A stretch of DNA of 64,000 nt from JABFRJ01 sp963847145 (lineage in GTDB: Bacteria > Pseudomonadota > Alphaproteobacteria > Rhizobiales > Hyphomicrobiaceae): the NCBI GenBank assembly GCA_963847145.1, contig CAWJYN010000004.1, forward strand, positions 124,001 through 188,000, given 5' to 3'. The position numbers were made by a program, and so were the translations under genes. The notes below the pieces were generated by a model. It did not search any database, was not told the origin of the DNA, and worked only from the letters and a program-made list of their open reading frames with translations. Below, piece after piece: positions 43,020-51,787 of this stretch. Within the stretch, counting starts at the first letter, position 1. Each line of letters opens with the position of its first letter.

Positions 43020-44636
43020 TTGCTTTATCACTGGTATGTCGCAGGCCATGCAGCTGTAAAGCCGGCCCGCGCCGCCGCCGACGGCTATCGCATGTTTTTT
43101 CGAAATCCACTCAATCCGTTGACCCACACGCCGGTCGGCCGCAGTGCAGCGGCCTATTGCGAAGTGTTCGAACGGACCACGCGCCGGTATGACAAGCCGT
43201 TGTTTGATCTCCCGTCCATTGAAGTCGAGGGTGGCCACGCAACGGTGACCGAGGAGGTCGTTTGGCAGCGTCCGTTCTGCAAGCTGGTCCACTTCCGCAA
43301 ATCGGAGCCCGCCAACGGCCCGGCGCGCGATCAACCAAAATTGCTGCTGGTGGCGCCCATGTCCGGCCACTACGCAACCCTGCTGCGCGGCACGGTCGAA
43401 ACGTTTTTGCCCGACCATGACGTTTATATCACCGACTGGCAGAACGCGAGCGACGTGCCGGTCACCGCTGGCGCTTTTGATCTCGACGACTACATCGATA
43501 CGATCTGCGATATCTTCCGTCATTTCCGCGGCGACGTCAGTGTGTTTGCCGTCTGCCAGCCATCGGTGCCTGTCTTGGCGGCGATCGCAGCCATGGAAGC
43601 TGCTGGCGATCCCAACGTCCCCCATGCGCTCATGCTTGCGGGCGGCCCGGTCGACACACGCCGCAGCCCGACGGCTGTCAATCGCCTGGCCGAGGAAAAA
43701 GGCACCGAGTGGTTCCGCAATAACGTCATCTCGACGGTGCCGTGGCCGGCGCAGGGTTATGGCCGCAAGGTCTATCCGGGTTTCCTGCAGCTGACCGGGT
43801 TCATGACCATGAACCTCGACCGTCATGTCAATGCGCACAAGGATCTGTTCCTGCACCTCGTGCATGGCGATGGCGACGGCGCCGAGAAGCACCGTGAGTT
43901 CTATGACGAATATCTGGCCGTGATGGACCTGACGGAAGAATTTTATATGCAGACCATCGAGACCGTGTTCGTCGAGCATCATTTGCCCAAAGGCGAGATG
44001 CGCTATCGCGGCCGCCGGATCGACCTCACGGCCATCAAACGCGTCGCGTTGATGACCGTTGAAGGACAGAATGACGATATCACGGGCAAAGGCCAGTGCA
44101 GCGCGGCCATCGATTTGTGTTCGTCGATCCCAGCAGCCAACAAGGTGCACTACGAGTGTCCGAAAGTGGGCCACTACGGTGTCTTCAACGGCACCCGCTT
44201 CCGCACCGAGATCGCGCCGCGGATGGCGACGTTTCTCCGCCGCTTCGATCCACGCACGAAGGGTAAGCCCATCGTCGCTCGGATCATGCAATCGCGGCCG
44301 TCTTCGTCCGCGTCCATGGCCGATGTCGTCGACAACGGCGATTGGATTGGCGGCGAAGAGCCAGCCTTCGCAACGGTGACGGTGCCGAATGTGACGCCGG
44401 TCGAGTTCGCCACCCGTCTGGCGGAGCACGGTCTTGATGTCATCGAGCGCACTTTGCCCGCCGTTATCCCCGTTACCGGCGAAGGACTGGAGTCGGTGCC
44501 CATGCAGGCTCACACGCAAAACAACGATCATTTCAAAGCCGCCGCGACAGCGCCTTGGCGCATGATGTCGGTGATGAACAACGCGACGCTCGATTTCTGG
44601 GCGCGCTTCGGTGTTGGCCGCGGAACCGGCACCTGA
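43020..44636 (+). CDS. phaZ: Intracellular polyhydroxyalkanoate depolymerase
   Basis: 538 residues. Opens LYHWYVAGHAAVKPAR and carries VCQPSVP with the catalytic Cys in place of a lipase Ser, as in the Ralstonia PhaZ1 type; a conserved Asp and His follow (VEGQNDDI and PKVGHYG). Degrades stored poly-3-hydroxybutyrate granules in the cytoplasm. A TTG start at 43020 is chosen for its AAGGAG site and family length. The strong terminator at 44675 closes the transcript, so phaZ is monocistronic and divergent from regBA. Confidence 0.9.
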   Translation: MLYHWYVAGHAAVKPARAAADGYRMFFRNPLNPLTHTPVGRSAAAYCEVFERTTRRYDKPLFDLPSIEVEGGHATVTEEVVWQRPFCKLVHFRKSEPANGPARDQPKLLLVAPMSGHYATLLRGTVETFLPDHDVYITDWQNASDVPVTAGAFDLDDYIDTICDIFRHFRGDVSVFAVCQPSVPVLAAIAAMEAAGDPNVPHALMLAGGPVDTRRSPTAVNRLAEEKGTEWFRNNVISTVPWPAQGYGRKVYPGFLQLTGFMTMNLDRHVNAHKDLFLHLVHGDGDGAEKHREFYDEYLAVMDLTEEFYMQTIETVFVEHHLPKGEMRYRGRRIDLTAIKRVALMTVEGQNDDITGKGQCSAAIDLCSSIPAANKVHYECPKVGHYGVFNGTRFRTEIAPRMATFLRRFDPRTKGKPIVARIMQSRPSSSASMADVVDNGDWIGGEEPAFATVTVPNVTPVEFATRLAEHGLDVIERTLPAVIPVTGEGLESVPMQAHTQNNDHFKAAATAPWRMMSVMNNATLDFWARFGVGRGTGT

Positions 44637-44674
44637 GGTCCATAGTCCTGAACGCCATGAGCGTCTGATCATCC

Positions 44675-44706
44675 AAGCCGCGTGCAGCCCTGCACGCGGC
44701 TTTTCT
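44675..44706 (+). terminator. Strong rho-independent terminator of phaZ
   Basis: 12-bp perfect stem (44675-44686 with 44691-44702) with a four-base loop, then ttttct. It begins 38 bp after the stop codon. Confidence 0.9.
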
Positions 44707-44715
44707 GTATGCGCG

Positions 44716-44821
44716 CTAGAGTGCTTCCGGGGAAAGTGTGCAGCGGTTTTCCCGAAAGAAGCACGACAAAACAAAGAGCTAGGGTCGTTCCTCGGTTCTA
44801 ACGAGAGCGGAACGACCCTAG
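44716..44821. repeat. Dispersed Hyphomicrobiales-type palindromic repeat
   Basis: Begins ctaga-gtgcttccgggg, continues gtgtgcagcggttttccc, gaaagaagcac and acaaaacaaagagct, a composition I recognise as a mosaic repeat common in Bradyrhizobiaceae-like genomes. Inside it gtgctt/aagcac form an imperfect stem, and ctagggtcgttcc (44779-44791) is the exact reverse complement of 44809-44821 around a 17-nt loop. It lies in the convergent gap after phaZ. Confidence 0.7.
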
Positions 44822-44838
44822 TGGCTGCCGGTGACACG

Positions 44839-45507
44839 TCAACGTCCAGCCTCTGCCAGCCAGGGTCTGAGATTGACGCCGCCCAGACGCCACACGCCTG
44901 ACCCTGGCTTCGTTGTGTCCCGCAAATGCTCAATGATTGAAATTGAGCAGTTATCGATGGTGAACGCGTGCGCGACCGTCGGCGGCCCACCGAGCGCGTG
45001 GCCAAGCGCCGCCCGGATCGTGCCACCGTGCGTCACGGTGACGATATCGCGACCCGCATGGGCCGAATTGAGATCGTTGATCACCGGCACGACGCGATTG
45101 AACAGGTCGGGAAAACTCTCGCCGCCCGGAGCCTTGGCGTCCCCCTTCGTCAACCAGAAGTCCATCGCCGTAATGCCCTGCGTCTTGCGAAAGGCGTTGC
45201 GGTCCTGACCTTGCCACTCACCCAGATGCTGTTCGTTGAAGGTCGCATGCGCAGGCACCTCCGCTGGCGCATGCTTGCCGGCAGATGCAGCATGGATCGC
45301 CGCCGCCGTCTGCTTCGCGCGCTTGAGCGCACTCGTCACCCACACCGCATTGGCAGGCAAACGCGCCGCAACCGCTCGAAAAACTTTATCGTCGGAGCAA
45401 TCGCAATCGAGATCGCGCTGGCCATAGATGCGACCGCCATCCGGCACCGGCGCATGCCGTACCCACCACCAACGGGTTTCGACAATCGAGGGCGAAGCAG
45501 GTGTCAT
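44839..45507 (-). CDS. Histidine phosphatase (phosphoglycerate mutase-like)
   Basis: 222 residues: catalytic VRHAPV (RHA instead of RHG), RAKQTAAAI, second His in VTHGGTI, and acid Glu in FNEQHLGEWQG. Similar to CobC-type and SixA-like phosphatases. Substrate unknown. Start ATG 45507; an in-frame upstream ATG at 45582 was not used because it overlaps the next gene. 47 bp from the DUF2314 gene on the same strand. Confidence 0.85.
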   Translation of the reverse strand: MTPASPSIVETRWWWVRHAPVPDGGRIYGQRDLDCDCSDDKVFRAVAARLPANAVWVTSALKRAKQTAAAIHAASAGKHAPAEVPAHATFNEQHLGEWQGQDRNAFRKTQGITAMDFWLTKGDAKAPGGESFPDLFNRVVPVINDLNSAHAGRDIVTVTHGGTIRAALGHALGGPPTVAHAFTIDNCSISIIEHLRDTTKPGSGVWRLGGVNLRPWLAEAGR

Positions 45508-45554
45508 CTGTGGCGCTGTCCTTTGAGTTTCGTCCCGCGACTGTGTCGGCCAGC

Positions 45555-46022
45555 TCACTCTGGCGCGAGCTTGGATTTCCAATCGGCGGCTTGCTCCGGC
45601 GGCATGCGCGGCAGCAGCACGCGCAACGTCTGCGCGCCATGAATTTTGTCGTTGCGGAAGAACATCCAGTCGGTGACCCGATCAAGCGGCACAGTCACGC
45701 GCTGGCCCTTCTTGAGGTTGGGAATGTCGCGTGGTGTGTTGGAGATCGTTGCCGTAACGTTGGCGCCTGCGCGCTGCACGTCGTTGGCCCAGATGTGTTC
45801 GCCCGTTTTCGCGCCAGTCGCATACTTGATTTTGACCGCAAACCGGTCGTCGCCCGGTTGTGGCTTCGCGATCGTATCCCAGAACACCGGCAGACTGGCC
45901 TGCGCTTTGGCAATGGCCGCTTCCATGGCTGCGTCGTCGTTGGGCACGCTGATGATCTGGCCTGCAGCAGGCGCGATCGCCATCGTGACGGCCAAGCAAA
46001 GTGACGCCAAAACTGCGCGCAT
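45555..46022 (-). CDS. Exported DUF2314 protein
   Basis: 155 residues with a signal peptide, then the DUF2314 core: ALPVFWDTI, FAVKIKYATGAKTGEHIWANDVQR, and VTDWMFFRNDKIHGAQTLRVLL. Function unknown. The start at 46022 (GAGG 7 nt upstream) gives a clean signal peptide; a longer start at 46067/46064 overlaps the fadJ stop. Confidence 0.8.
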   Translation of the reverse strand: MRAVLASLCLAVTMAIAPAAGQIISVPNDDAAMEAAIAKAQASLPVFWDTIAKPQPGDDRFAVKIKYATGAKTGEHIWANDVQRAGANVTATISNTPRDIPNLKKGQRVTVPLDRVTDWMFFRNDKIHGAQTLRVLLPRMPPEQAADWKSKLAPE

Positions 46023-46063
46023 GAGAGTGCCTCGTGATCGGTCCTGGACGGTGTGTTCGCCCA

Positions 46064-48169
46064 TCATGCTTTCCCCTGCGCGAGGGACGCAAAGCCCTTG
46101 CCCTCAGCTGCCAGCTTGACGAGCAGCGGTGCCGGTTCCAGCGTCGGATCATTGGTGCGCTTGGCATAGGCGGCCAGATCGTCGCGGATTTTTGCGAGAC
46201 CGACCGTGTCGGCCCAATGCATGGGGCCGCCCTTGGCGATGGGGAAACCGTAGCCATTAATCCATACGATATCGATGTCGCCCGGGCGCGCCGCGATGCC
46301 TTCGTCAAGAATGCGCGCCCCTTCGTTGATCATCGGATAGATCATGCGGCCGAGGATTTCGTCGCTTGAGATGTGCCGGCGCGTAACGCCAAGCTTCTTC
46401 GATGCCGCAACGATAATCGCTTCGACTTCGGGATCGCGGATCGGCGCCCGGCGCCCGTCTTCATAGCGATAAAAGCCCTTCTGCGTCTTTTGTCCGTAGC
46501 GGCCGGCTTCGGCGATGGTGTCGGCGATCTCGGCGCGCACGCCGCGATCCTTGCGCGAGCGCCAGCCGACATCGAGACCCGCCAAATCGCCCATCGCGAA
46601 TGGCCCCATGGGGAAGCCGAAGCCGGTGACAACGGCGTCCACTTCATGGGGGAGCGCGCCTTCGAGCAGCAGCAATTCACCTTGCTTGGAACGCTGCGAC
46701 AGCATGCGATTGCCAACGAAGCCGTGGCAAACGCCAACGACCACCGGCACTTTGCTGATCTTGCGCCCAACCGCCATGGCCGTCGCCAGTGCGTCAGGCG
46801 CGGTAGCCTTGGCACGCACGATCTCCAGGAGCTTCATCACATTGGCAGGCGAGAAGAAGTGCATACCCAGCACATCGCCAGGGCGTTTGGTGACGGCAGC
46901 CATCGCATCGATGTCGAGATACGATGTGTTGGACGCGATCACCGCGCCGGGTTTGCAGACTTTATCGAGGGTCGCAAAAATCGTCTTCTTCAGCGCCATT
47001 TCTTCGAACACCGCTTCGATGACGATGTCGGCGTCCTTGGCATGGTCCAGCCCGACCTTCGGCGTGATCAGCGCCATGATCTTATCGACGCCCAATGCTA
47101 CACTGGCCGCATCGCCGCCGCTGCGGCGTGCACTCGCCTCATAGTTCTTGCGAATAACGCTAAGGCCGCGTTGGAGGTTCTCGTCGGTCTGCTCGATGAG
47201 CGTGACAGGAATGCCCGCACTCGCAAAGCACATGGCAATGCCACCGCCCATCGTGCCGGCGCCAAGCACGGCTGCCGATGCAATCTTACGGGGCTTCACG
47301 TCGGAACCAACGCCCGGCACGCGGCCTGCTTCGCGTTCGGCAAAAAACAGATGCCGCTGTGCTTTTGACTGCTCGCCAGCAACAAGTTTCATAAAGAGTG
47401 CGCGTTCTTTCGTCAGTGCTTCGTCGAGCGGCGTATCGAGCGACATCCGCACCGCTTCGGCGCAGACGGCCGGCGCTTCGAGCCCGCGCGACTTGGCGAG
47501 GAGCTCGGCGACGGTCGCGTCAAACGCCGTCTGGTCGGCGCGTGCTGCGGCGAGCTTCGACGTGTCGTCGCGCAGGCGTGGATGTGCGCCACCTTTCGCG
47601 GCCATCTTTTCGGCGAACGCGATCGCGCCGGCCTTCAGGTCGCCGCTGATGATCTCGGCGATCAATCCTGTCTCGTGGCCGAGCTTGGCTGATTGATGAG
47701 CGCCAGTGACGATCACCCTCAACGCCAGCTCGGGGCCGATCGCGCGCGGCAGCCGCTGCGTGCCGCCAGCGCCCGGCAAGAGGCCGAGTTTGACTTCCGG
47801 CAATCCCCATTTTGCGTCCGGTGCCGCCACGCGATAGTGACAGCCCAACGCGAGTTCGAGACCGCCGCCCAGGGCCGTCCCATGCAGCGCCGCCACAACG
47901 GGAATCGGCATATCTTCAATGGCTTTGATCACCTCTGGCAGGATCGCCGCCACAGGCGCCTTGCCGAATTCGGTAATGTCGGCGCCAGCAACAAACGTGC
48001 GGCCGTCGCACCACAGCACCACGGCTTTGGCCGTGCCCTCAGCCCGGATTTCGGCGAGCGCCTTGCCGACGCCGCCACGGACCGCATTGCTGAGGGCGTT
48101 GACCGGCGGCGAGTTGATCGAGATGACCGCGACTGCGCCGTGGCGCGCATGGGTGACGACGTCTGACAT
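46064..48169 (-). CDS. fadJ: FadJ-type bifunctional enoyl-CoA hydratase / 3-hydroxyacyl-CoA dehydrogenase
   Basis: 701 residues. N-terminal crotonase domain (GTALGGGLELALGCHYRVA, PEVKLGLLPGAGGTQRL with the catalytic Glu region); then NAD-binding GAGTMGGGIA and the dehydrogenase catalytic block HFFSPANVMKLLEIV. Performs hydration and oxidation in beta-oxidation and works on 3-hydroxyacyl-CoA, so it can link with PHA breakdown by PhaZ 1.4 kb away. Start ATG 48169 has GGAG 9 nt upstream. It ends with TGATG into the DUF2314 gene. Confidence 0.92.
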   Translation of the reverse strand: MSDVVTHARHGAVAVISINSPPVNALSNAVRGGVGKALAEIRAEGTAKAVVLWCDGRTFVAGADITEFGKAPVAAILPEVIKAIEDMPIPVVAALHGTALGGGLELALGCHYRVAAPDAKWGLPEVKLGLLPGAGGTQRLPRAIGPELALRVIVTGAHQSAKLGHETGLIAEIISGDLKAGAIAFAEKMAAKGGAHPRLRDDTSKLAAARADQTAFDATVAELLAKSRGLEAPAVCAEAVRMSLDTPLDEALTKERALFMKLVAGEQSKAQRHLFFAEREAGRVPGVGSDVKPRKIASAAVLGAGTMGGGIAMCFASAGIPVTLIEQTDENLQRGLSVIRKNYEASARRSGGDAASVALGVDKIMALITPKVGLDHAKDADIVIEAVFEEMALKKTIFATLDKVCKPGAVIASNTSYLDIDAMAAVTKRPGDVLGMHFFSPANVMKLLEIVRAKATAPDALATAMAVGRKISKVPVVVGVCHGFVGNRMLSQRSKQGELLLLEGALPHEVDAVVTGFGFPMGPFAMGDLAGLDVGWRSRKDRGVRAEIADTIAEAGRYGQKTQKGFYRYEDGRRAPIRDPEVEAIIVAASKKLGVTRRHISSDEILGRMIYPMINEGARILDEGIAARPGDIDIVWINGYGFPIAKGGPMHWADTVGLAKIRDDLAAYAKRTNDPTLEPAPLLVKLAAEGKGFASLAQGKA

Positions 48170-49052
48170 GGGGGAGGCTCCGGCGTGGGGTCGTTGCGGT
48201 GACGATAGCGGCGGGGCCATGAAATGCAAACACTACGCACAGCGAACGGCCCAGGCGTGCGCCTTACCGTTTCACTGCCAGTCTTCACCCCAAAATCCCG
48301 GGCCAAAAATCCCGGGGAGAGCGCGACTTCAGCCGCACCTGTGAGGGCTCACCTTTTAGAGTGAACCCGAGGCCTCGTTTTGCGCACAGCCGCAAAATCC
48401 GACCCCAACGGCCGCAGCCGCGCTCTGTGTGCTGAGATTATTTTTCTCTGGTGAATTTCAACTTTGCCAGTCACCTGGGCATCAGGTGTCACCGCGAGGC
48501 GTGCGCCGCTTCTCCGACACCGGTGGACGCGACATGCACGCAGCCGTCTCGCAGGCGAGACGATTTATTTCATTTCACAGCACGCTCGCGGGAGTAAAGC
48601 GGTTCTAGACCCACCCCGGGTCCGCGAGTGAAACCAGCATCTCACACGTCGCTGAGAAAGCAACTTATTGGTGTGAATAAGGTTTATTGCGCGCGCTTCA
48701 ACTCTGCGTGCAAACCACGTCCGCCGCTGCCTCAGCACCGTCCGCGGTCGACGCAGCAGGCGTAAAGCGGTTTGGGCCAGGAGGAGATATTCGGCACACC
48801 CTCTATTTGTCATCCTCGGGCTTGTCCCGAGGATGACAACATGAGAGCAGATGCAGGTGGCGAAGATTTCAGAGATGGCTCAAAACCGTCAGATCTGCCC
48901 ACTGTCCCGCACCAAAATCCACGGCAGCTTCAGCCTCTACTTCGCGCTTTCGCAACACACCCCCCCTTTTGTGCCCGGCTCCATCCCGCTTAGGTCGCCC
49001 TGGGGTCGCCCCTGCCTTGCCTGTGCCGCGAACGCGTGGCATCGGTCGCGGC
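48170..49052. other. 883-bp gene-free region
   Basis: No convincing coding frame, RNA gene or mobile element. It contains the perfect 14-bp palindrome at 48807-48839, a tight hairpin cgtctcgc/gcgagacg at 48545-48562 followed by atttattt, and the 11-mer gtaaagcggtt twice (48594-48604 and 48762-48772). It lies between the divergent fadJ and murI genes. Confidence 0.6.
48807..48839. repeat. Perfect 14-bp palindromic element (REP-like)
   Basis: Arms ttgtcatcctcggg (48807-48820) and cccgaggatgacaa (48826-48839) with loop cttgt. This sequence family is scattered through many rhizobial and related genomes. Confidence 0.85.
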
Positions 49053-49901
49053 ATGATCGGGGTTTTTGATTCAGGCCATGGCGGATTGACAGTGTTCCGT
49101 GCGCTGGTCGCGCGGTTCCCGTCGATCGATTTCGTGTATCTCGGCGACCACGCCAAAGCACCCTATGGCAACCGCCCGTCCGACGAGGTGGTGGATCTGA
49201 CGCGCGCAGGCGTCGAAACGCTGTTTCGCGCTGGCGCGCGGCTGGTGCTGCTGGCCTGCAACACCGCCACCTGTGTCGCCGCCCGCGCCTTGCAGCAGGA
49301 GTGGCTGCCGCACTCCGAGTGGCGCGGACACAATGTCCTGGGCATCGTGGCACCCACCGTGGAAGCGGCGACGCAGACGCCATGGGCGGTCAACGCCCCC
49401 CAGTACCCGCAGAAATATAATACCGATGTCATCGCTGTTTTTGGCACCACCCGCACCATTTCCTCCTTTGTCTATCCAGAGGAAATCCGGAAACGGTGTC
49501 CTCGGGCGACCGTTGTGCAGCAGGCCTGCCCAGAGCTGGCCGGCGCCATCGAAGCGGCGCGCCCTGAAGCCGAACTGGAGGCACTGGTGCAGCAGGCCGT
49601 CGCTGGCCTGATGGCGCAAACGGGCGGCACGCCGCCCCACCGCGCAATACTCGGTTGCACCCACTATCCTCTCGTCGAACCACTGTTCCGCCGGCATCTT
49701 GCACCGTTCACCCGGTTGCTATCGCAACCTGAAGTTGTGTCGGACAGCTTCGAAGATTATCTGAGCCGCCGGCCGCACTATGCGGGTGCGCAAGGCAGAA
49801 CCGCGCCACCGCGGTTACTGACCACCGGCGATCCGGCTGCCGTGACGGCCGCCGGCCGCATGTTCTGGCCCGCCGCGCCGGCCTTCGCATCTGCGGCATA
49901 G
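49053..49901 (+). CDS. murI: Glutamate racemase
   Basis: 282 residues. Opens IGVFDSGHGGLTV with the N-terminal acid, then catalytic Cys in LACNTATC and second Cys in LGCTHYPL. Converts L- to D-glutamate for peptidoglycan. ATG 49053 is chosen because the family starts MIGVFDSG; an in-frame start at 48969 has no supporting features. No ribosome site is obvious. Confidence 0.92.
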   Translation: MIGVFDSGHGGLTVFRALVARFPSIDFVYLGDHAKAPYGNRPSDEVVDLTRAGVETLFRAGARLVLLACNTATCVAARALQQEWLPHSEWRGHNVLGIVAPTVEAATQTPWAVNAPQYPQKYNTDVIAVFGTTRTISSFVYPEEIRKRCPRATVVQQACPELAGAIEAARPEAELEALVQQAVAGLMAQTGGTPPHRAILGCTHYPLVEPLFRRHLAPFTRLLSQPEVVSDSFEDYLSRRPHYAGAQGRTAPPRLLTTGDPAAVTAAGRMFWPAAPAFASAA

Positions 49902-49957
49902 CTACGCGCCGGCTGCCGAAAAATCGGGCAGTTCACCAACCGTTCAGGCGCCAGAGA

Positions 49958-50000
49958 ATGTCATTTAAGTGAAATAATTTCATATGCTTATTTCTTATGC
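49958..50000 (+). promoter_or_regulatory. AT-rich probable promoter region of the GNAT gene
   Basis: A 40-bp AT-rich island (gtcatttaagtgaaataatttcatatg) in GC-rich DNA, 100-145 bp upstream of the GNAT start. Contains TGAAA-TAA-TTTCA (perfect 5-bp inverted repeat). Exact -35/-10 not assigned. Confidence 0.35.
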
Positions 50001-50102
50001 GGCTGTGACGCCGTGGACCTATTGTGCAGCGCAGCGTGATCACTTACATTCCGCATAATCCATTGCAGAGCTCGTCTCAACGAGCCCAAGCGGAGAATGA
50101 GC

Positions 50103-50678
50103 ATGACCGACCATACGCCCCTGCCGGGCACCATCCGCAAGCTGCAGCCCAACGAAACGGCGGCCTTTCGCGACCATCTTCTGCGGCTCGACAAAGAGAG
50201 CCGGAGGTTGCGCTTTGCGCACTCCGTCGCCGATGGCTTCATCGAAGACTATGCCGCCCGCATGCATGATATGGGCAGCATTGTCTTTGCCTACGTTGAG
50301 GATGGAGAGGTGCGCGCCGCCGCCGAACTCCGTAAACTTGGCGACCGCTGGGGCACCGACGCCGAAGCCGCATTCTCCGTCGAGAAGGGCCACCAGGATC
50401 ATGGTCTCGGCACCGAGCTCATGGGCCGGGTGATCAGGTCCGCGCGCAACCGCGGCATCCACAAGCTCTACATGAGCTGCCTGGCCGAAAACTCCAAGAT
50501 GCAGGCCATCGCCCGCAAGCACGAGGCCGATCTCAAGTTCGAATACGGCGAGGTGGTCGGCGAGATCCTGCCCGAAACGCCGAACTACTTCTCAATTCTC
50601 GCCGAAGCGGTCGAGGATCGGGTCGGTTACATGATGGCTGTGTTCGATCTGCAAAAGCGCCTCGCCAAGGCGGCGTAA
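50103..50678 (+). CDS. GNAT-family N-acetyltransferase
   Basis: 191 residues with the GNAT fold; acetyl-CoA loop in the KGHQDHGLGTELM segment (Q/RxxGxG/A type) near residue 98. Acceptor unknown. ATG 50103 is preferred over ATG 50097 because GGAG is 7 nt before the former and nearly touches the latter. Confidence 0.85.
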   Translation: MTDHTPLPGTIRKLQPNETAAFRDHLLRLDKESRRLRFAHSVADGFIEDYAARMHDMGSIVFAYVEDGEVRAAAELRKLGDRWGTDAEAAFSVEKGHQDHGLGTELMGRVIRSARNRGIHKLYMSCLAENSKMQAIARKHEADLKFEYGEVVGEILPETPNYFSILAEAVEDRVGYMMAVFDLQKRLAKAA

Positions 50679-50769
50679 CGCTCGACAACGGTCCCGATTT
50701 GCCGTGACCGGCGCCGCCGCCGTGACTATACTGCGGCTGGTTGACACAACAGCGCCGGAACGTCTGACG

Positions 50770-51768
50770 ATGCGCATGATCGGCCTGACGCTCCGGGGCC
50801 CGCCCTGGCGAACGCGAGAAGCTTGGGCACGCACTGTGCTGCTGTCCGCGCTATGGTCGCTTGGTACAGCGGTCGTGGCAGTCGCGTCTGAACCAGCGGC
50901 CGAACTGCCTGCCGGCGGCCTCACGTATATCGGTCCGCCGCAGCTGGTGACGGAACGGGAAGACATCGTCATCGCACCCAATCGCGTGCGGGCAACGTCG
51001 ATCGTGCGCAACCCAGGTGACGACGCACGCACCGCCACAGTGGCGTTCGCGCTTCCAGATATCGATATCCTGGCGCTGGATGGCGCGGCGATCGATAACC
51101 CAGCCTATGATCCGCAGAACCCCAGCAACTATGTGGGCTTCGCGGCGACCGTGGACGGGCAAACCGTCGAGATGTTCGTGCAAGTATCGGCGCAGGCGCT
51201 GGGTCTGATTGACCAGACGGCCCTGCTCAAGAGCCACAATCTGCCGCTCTACCCACTGCATCCTGATCTTGGCGAGCGGCTTGCCGCACTGCCAGAGGCT
51301 GCCAGGGCCGAATTGTCTGCCCGCAGCCTGATGCGGCCGGCCGATGACCAGTTCGAGGCGGTTTGGACACTGAAATCAACGCTGTTTTGGCAACAGGCCT
51401 TCGCCGCCCGCCAAGTGCGCACCATGACCATCAGTTACCAGCCCATCGCCGGGTCTGCGCCGTGGACAGCCGAGGCGGCAGCCACATTCCAGCAGCGCTA
51501 TTGTGTCAGCGACGCCGCTGCGCGAGACCTTTCAGCGCGCGCAACGCAGGCTGAACCGGTCACCGTGCGTTGGGTCCACTACCTCCTATATGCGGGTGCG
51601 GCCGCACGCGGCACAATCGGTCAGCATCGCGTAGCGATCGAGGTACCAGCCGGGGTCAAGGCCTTCACCTGCCACAGCGGACTGAACAGCACGTTCGGTG
51701 CCGCACGCGAGACAACACTTACCAATCACGTTGCTGATGGTGAGGTGCAAGTGCTGTTTATCGAGTAG
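50770..51768 (+). CDS. Exported DUF4424 family protein
   Basis: 332 residues with an N-terminal signal peptide (hydrophobic part about 20-38, cut near AVAS), followed by the DUF4424 core (ELPAGGLTYIGPPQLVTEREDIVIAPNRV, WTLKSTLFWQQAF and a TMTISYQPIAG segment). Function unknown; periplasmic. ATG 50770 has GGAA 9 nt upstream. Convergent with bamB across 19 bp. Confidence 0.75.
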   Translation: MRMIGLTLRGPPWRTREAWARTVLLSALWSLGTAVVAVASEPAAELPAGGLTYIGPPQLVTEREDIVIAPNRVRATSIVRNPGDDARTATVAFALPDIDILALDGAAIDNPAYDPQNPSNYVGFAATVDGQTVEMFVQVSAQALGLIDQTALLKSHNLPLYPLHPDLGERLAALPEAARAELSARSLMRPADDQFEAVWTLKSTLFWQQAFAARQVRTMTISYQPIAGSAPWTAEAAATFQQRYCVSDAAARDLSARATQAEPVTVRWVHYLLYAGAAARGTIGQHRVAIEVPAGVKAFTCHSGLNSTFGAARETTLTNHVADGEVQVLFIE

Positions 51769-51787
51769 ACGATGGCCAACCGCGCTG

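Noticed and set aside
42687..45026. 779-residue minus-strand frame opposite phaZ
   Set aside because: Antisense shadow of a gene with strong codon bias. The phaZ motifs on the plus strand are unambiguous, and the frame crosses the phaZ terminator.
46373..47368. 331-residue plus-strand frame inside fadJ
   Set aside because: Antisense shadow; fadJ on the minus strand has complete catalytic motifs.
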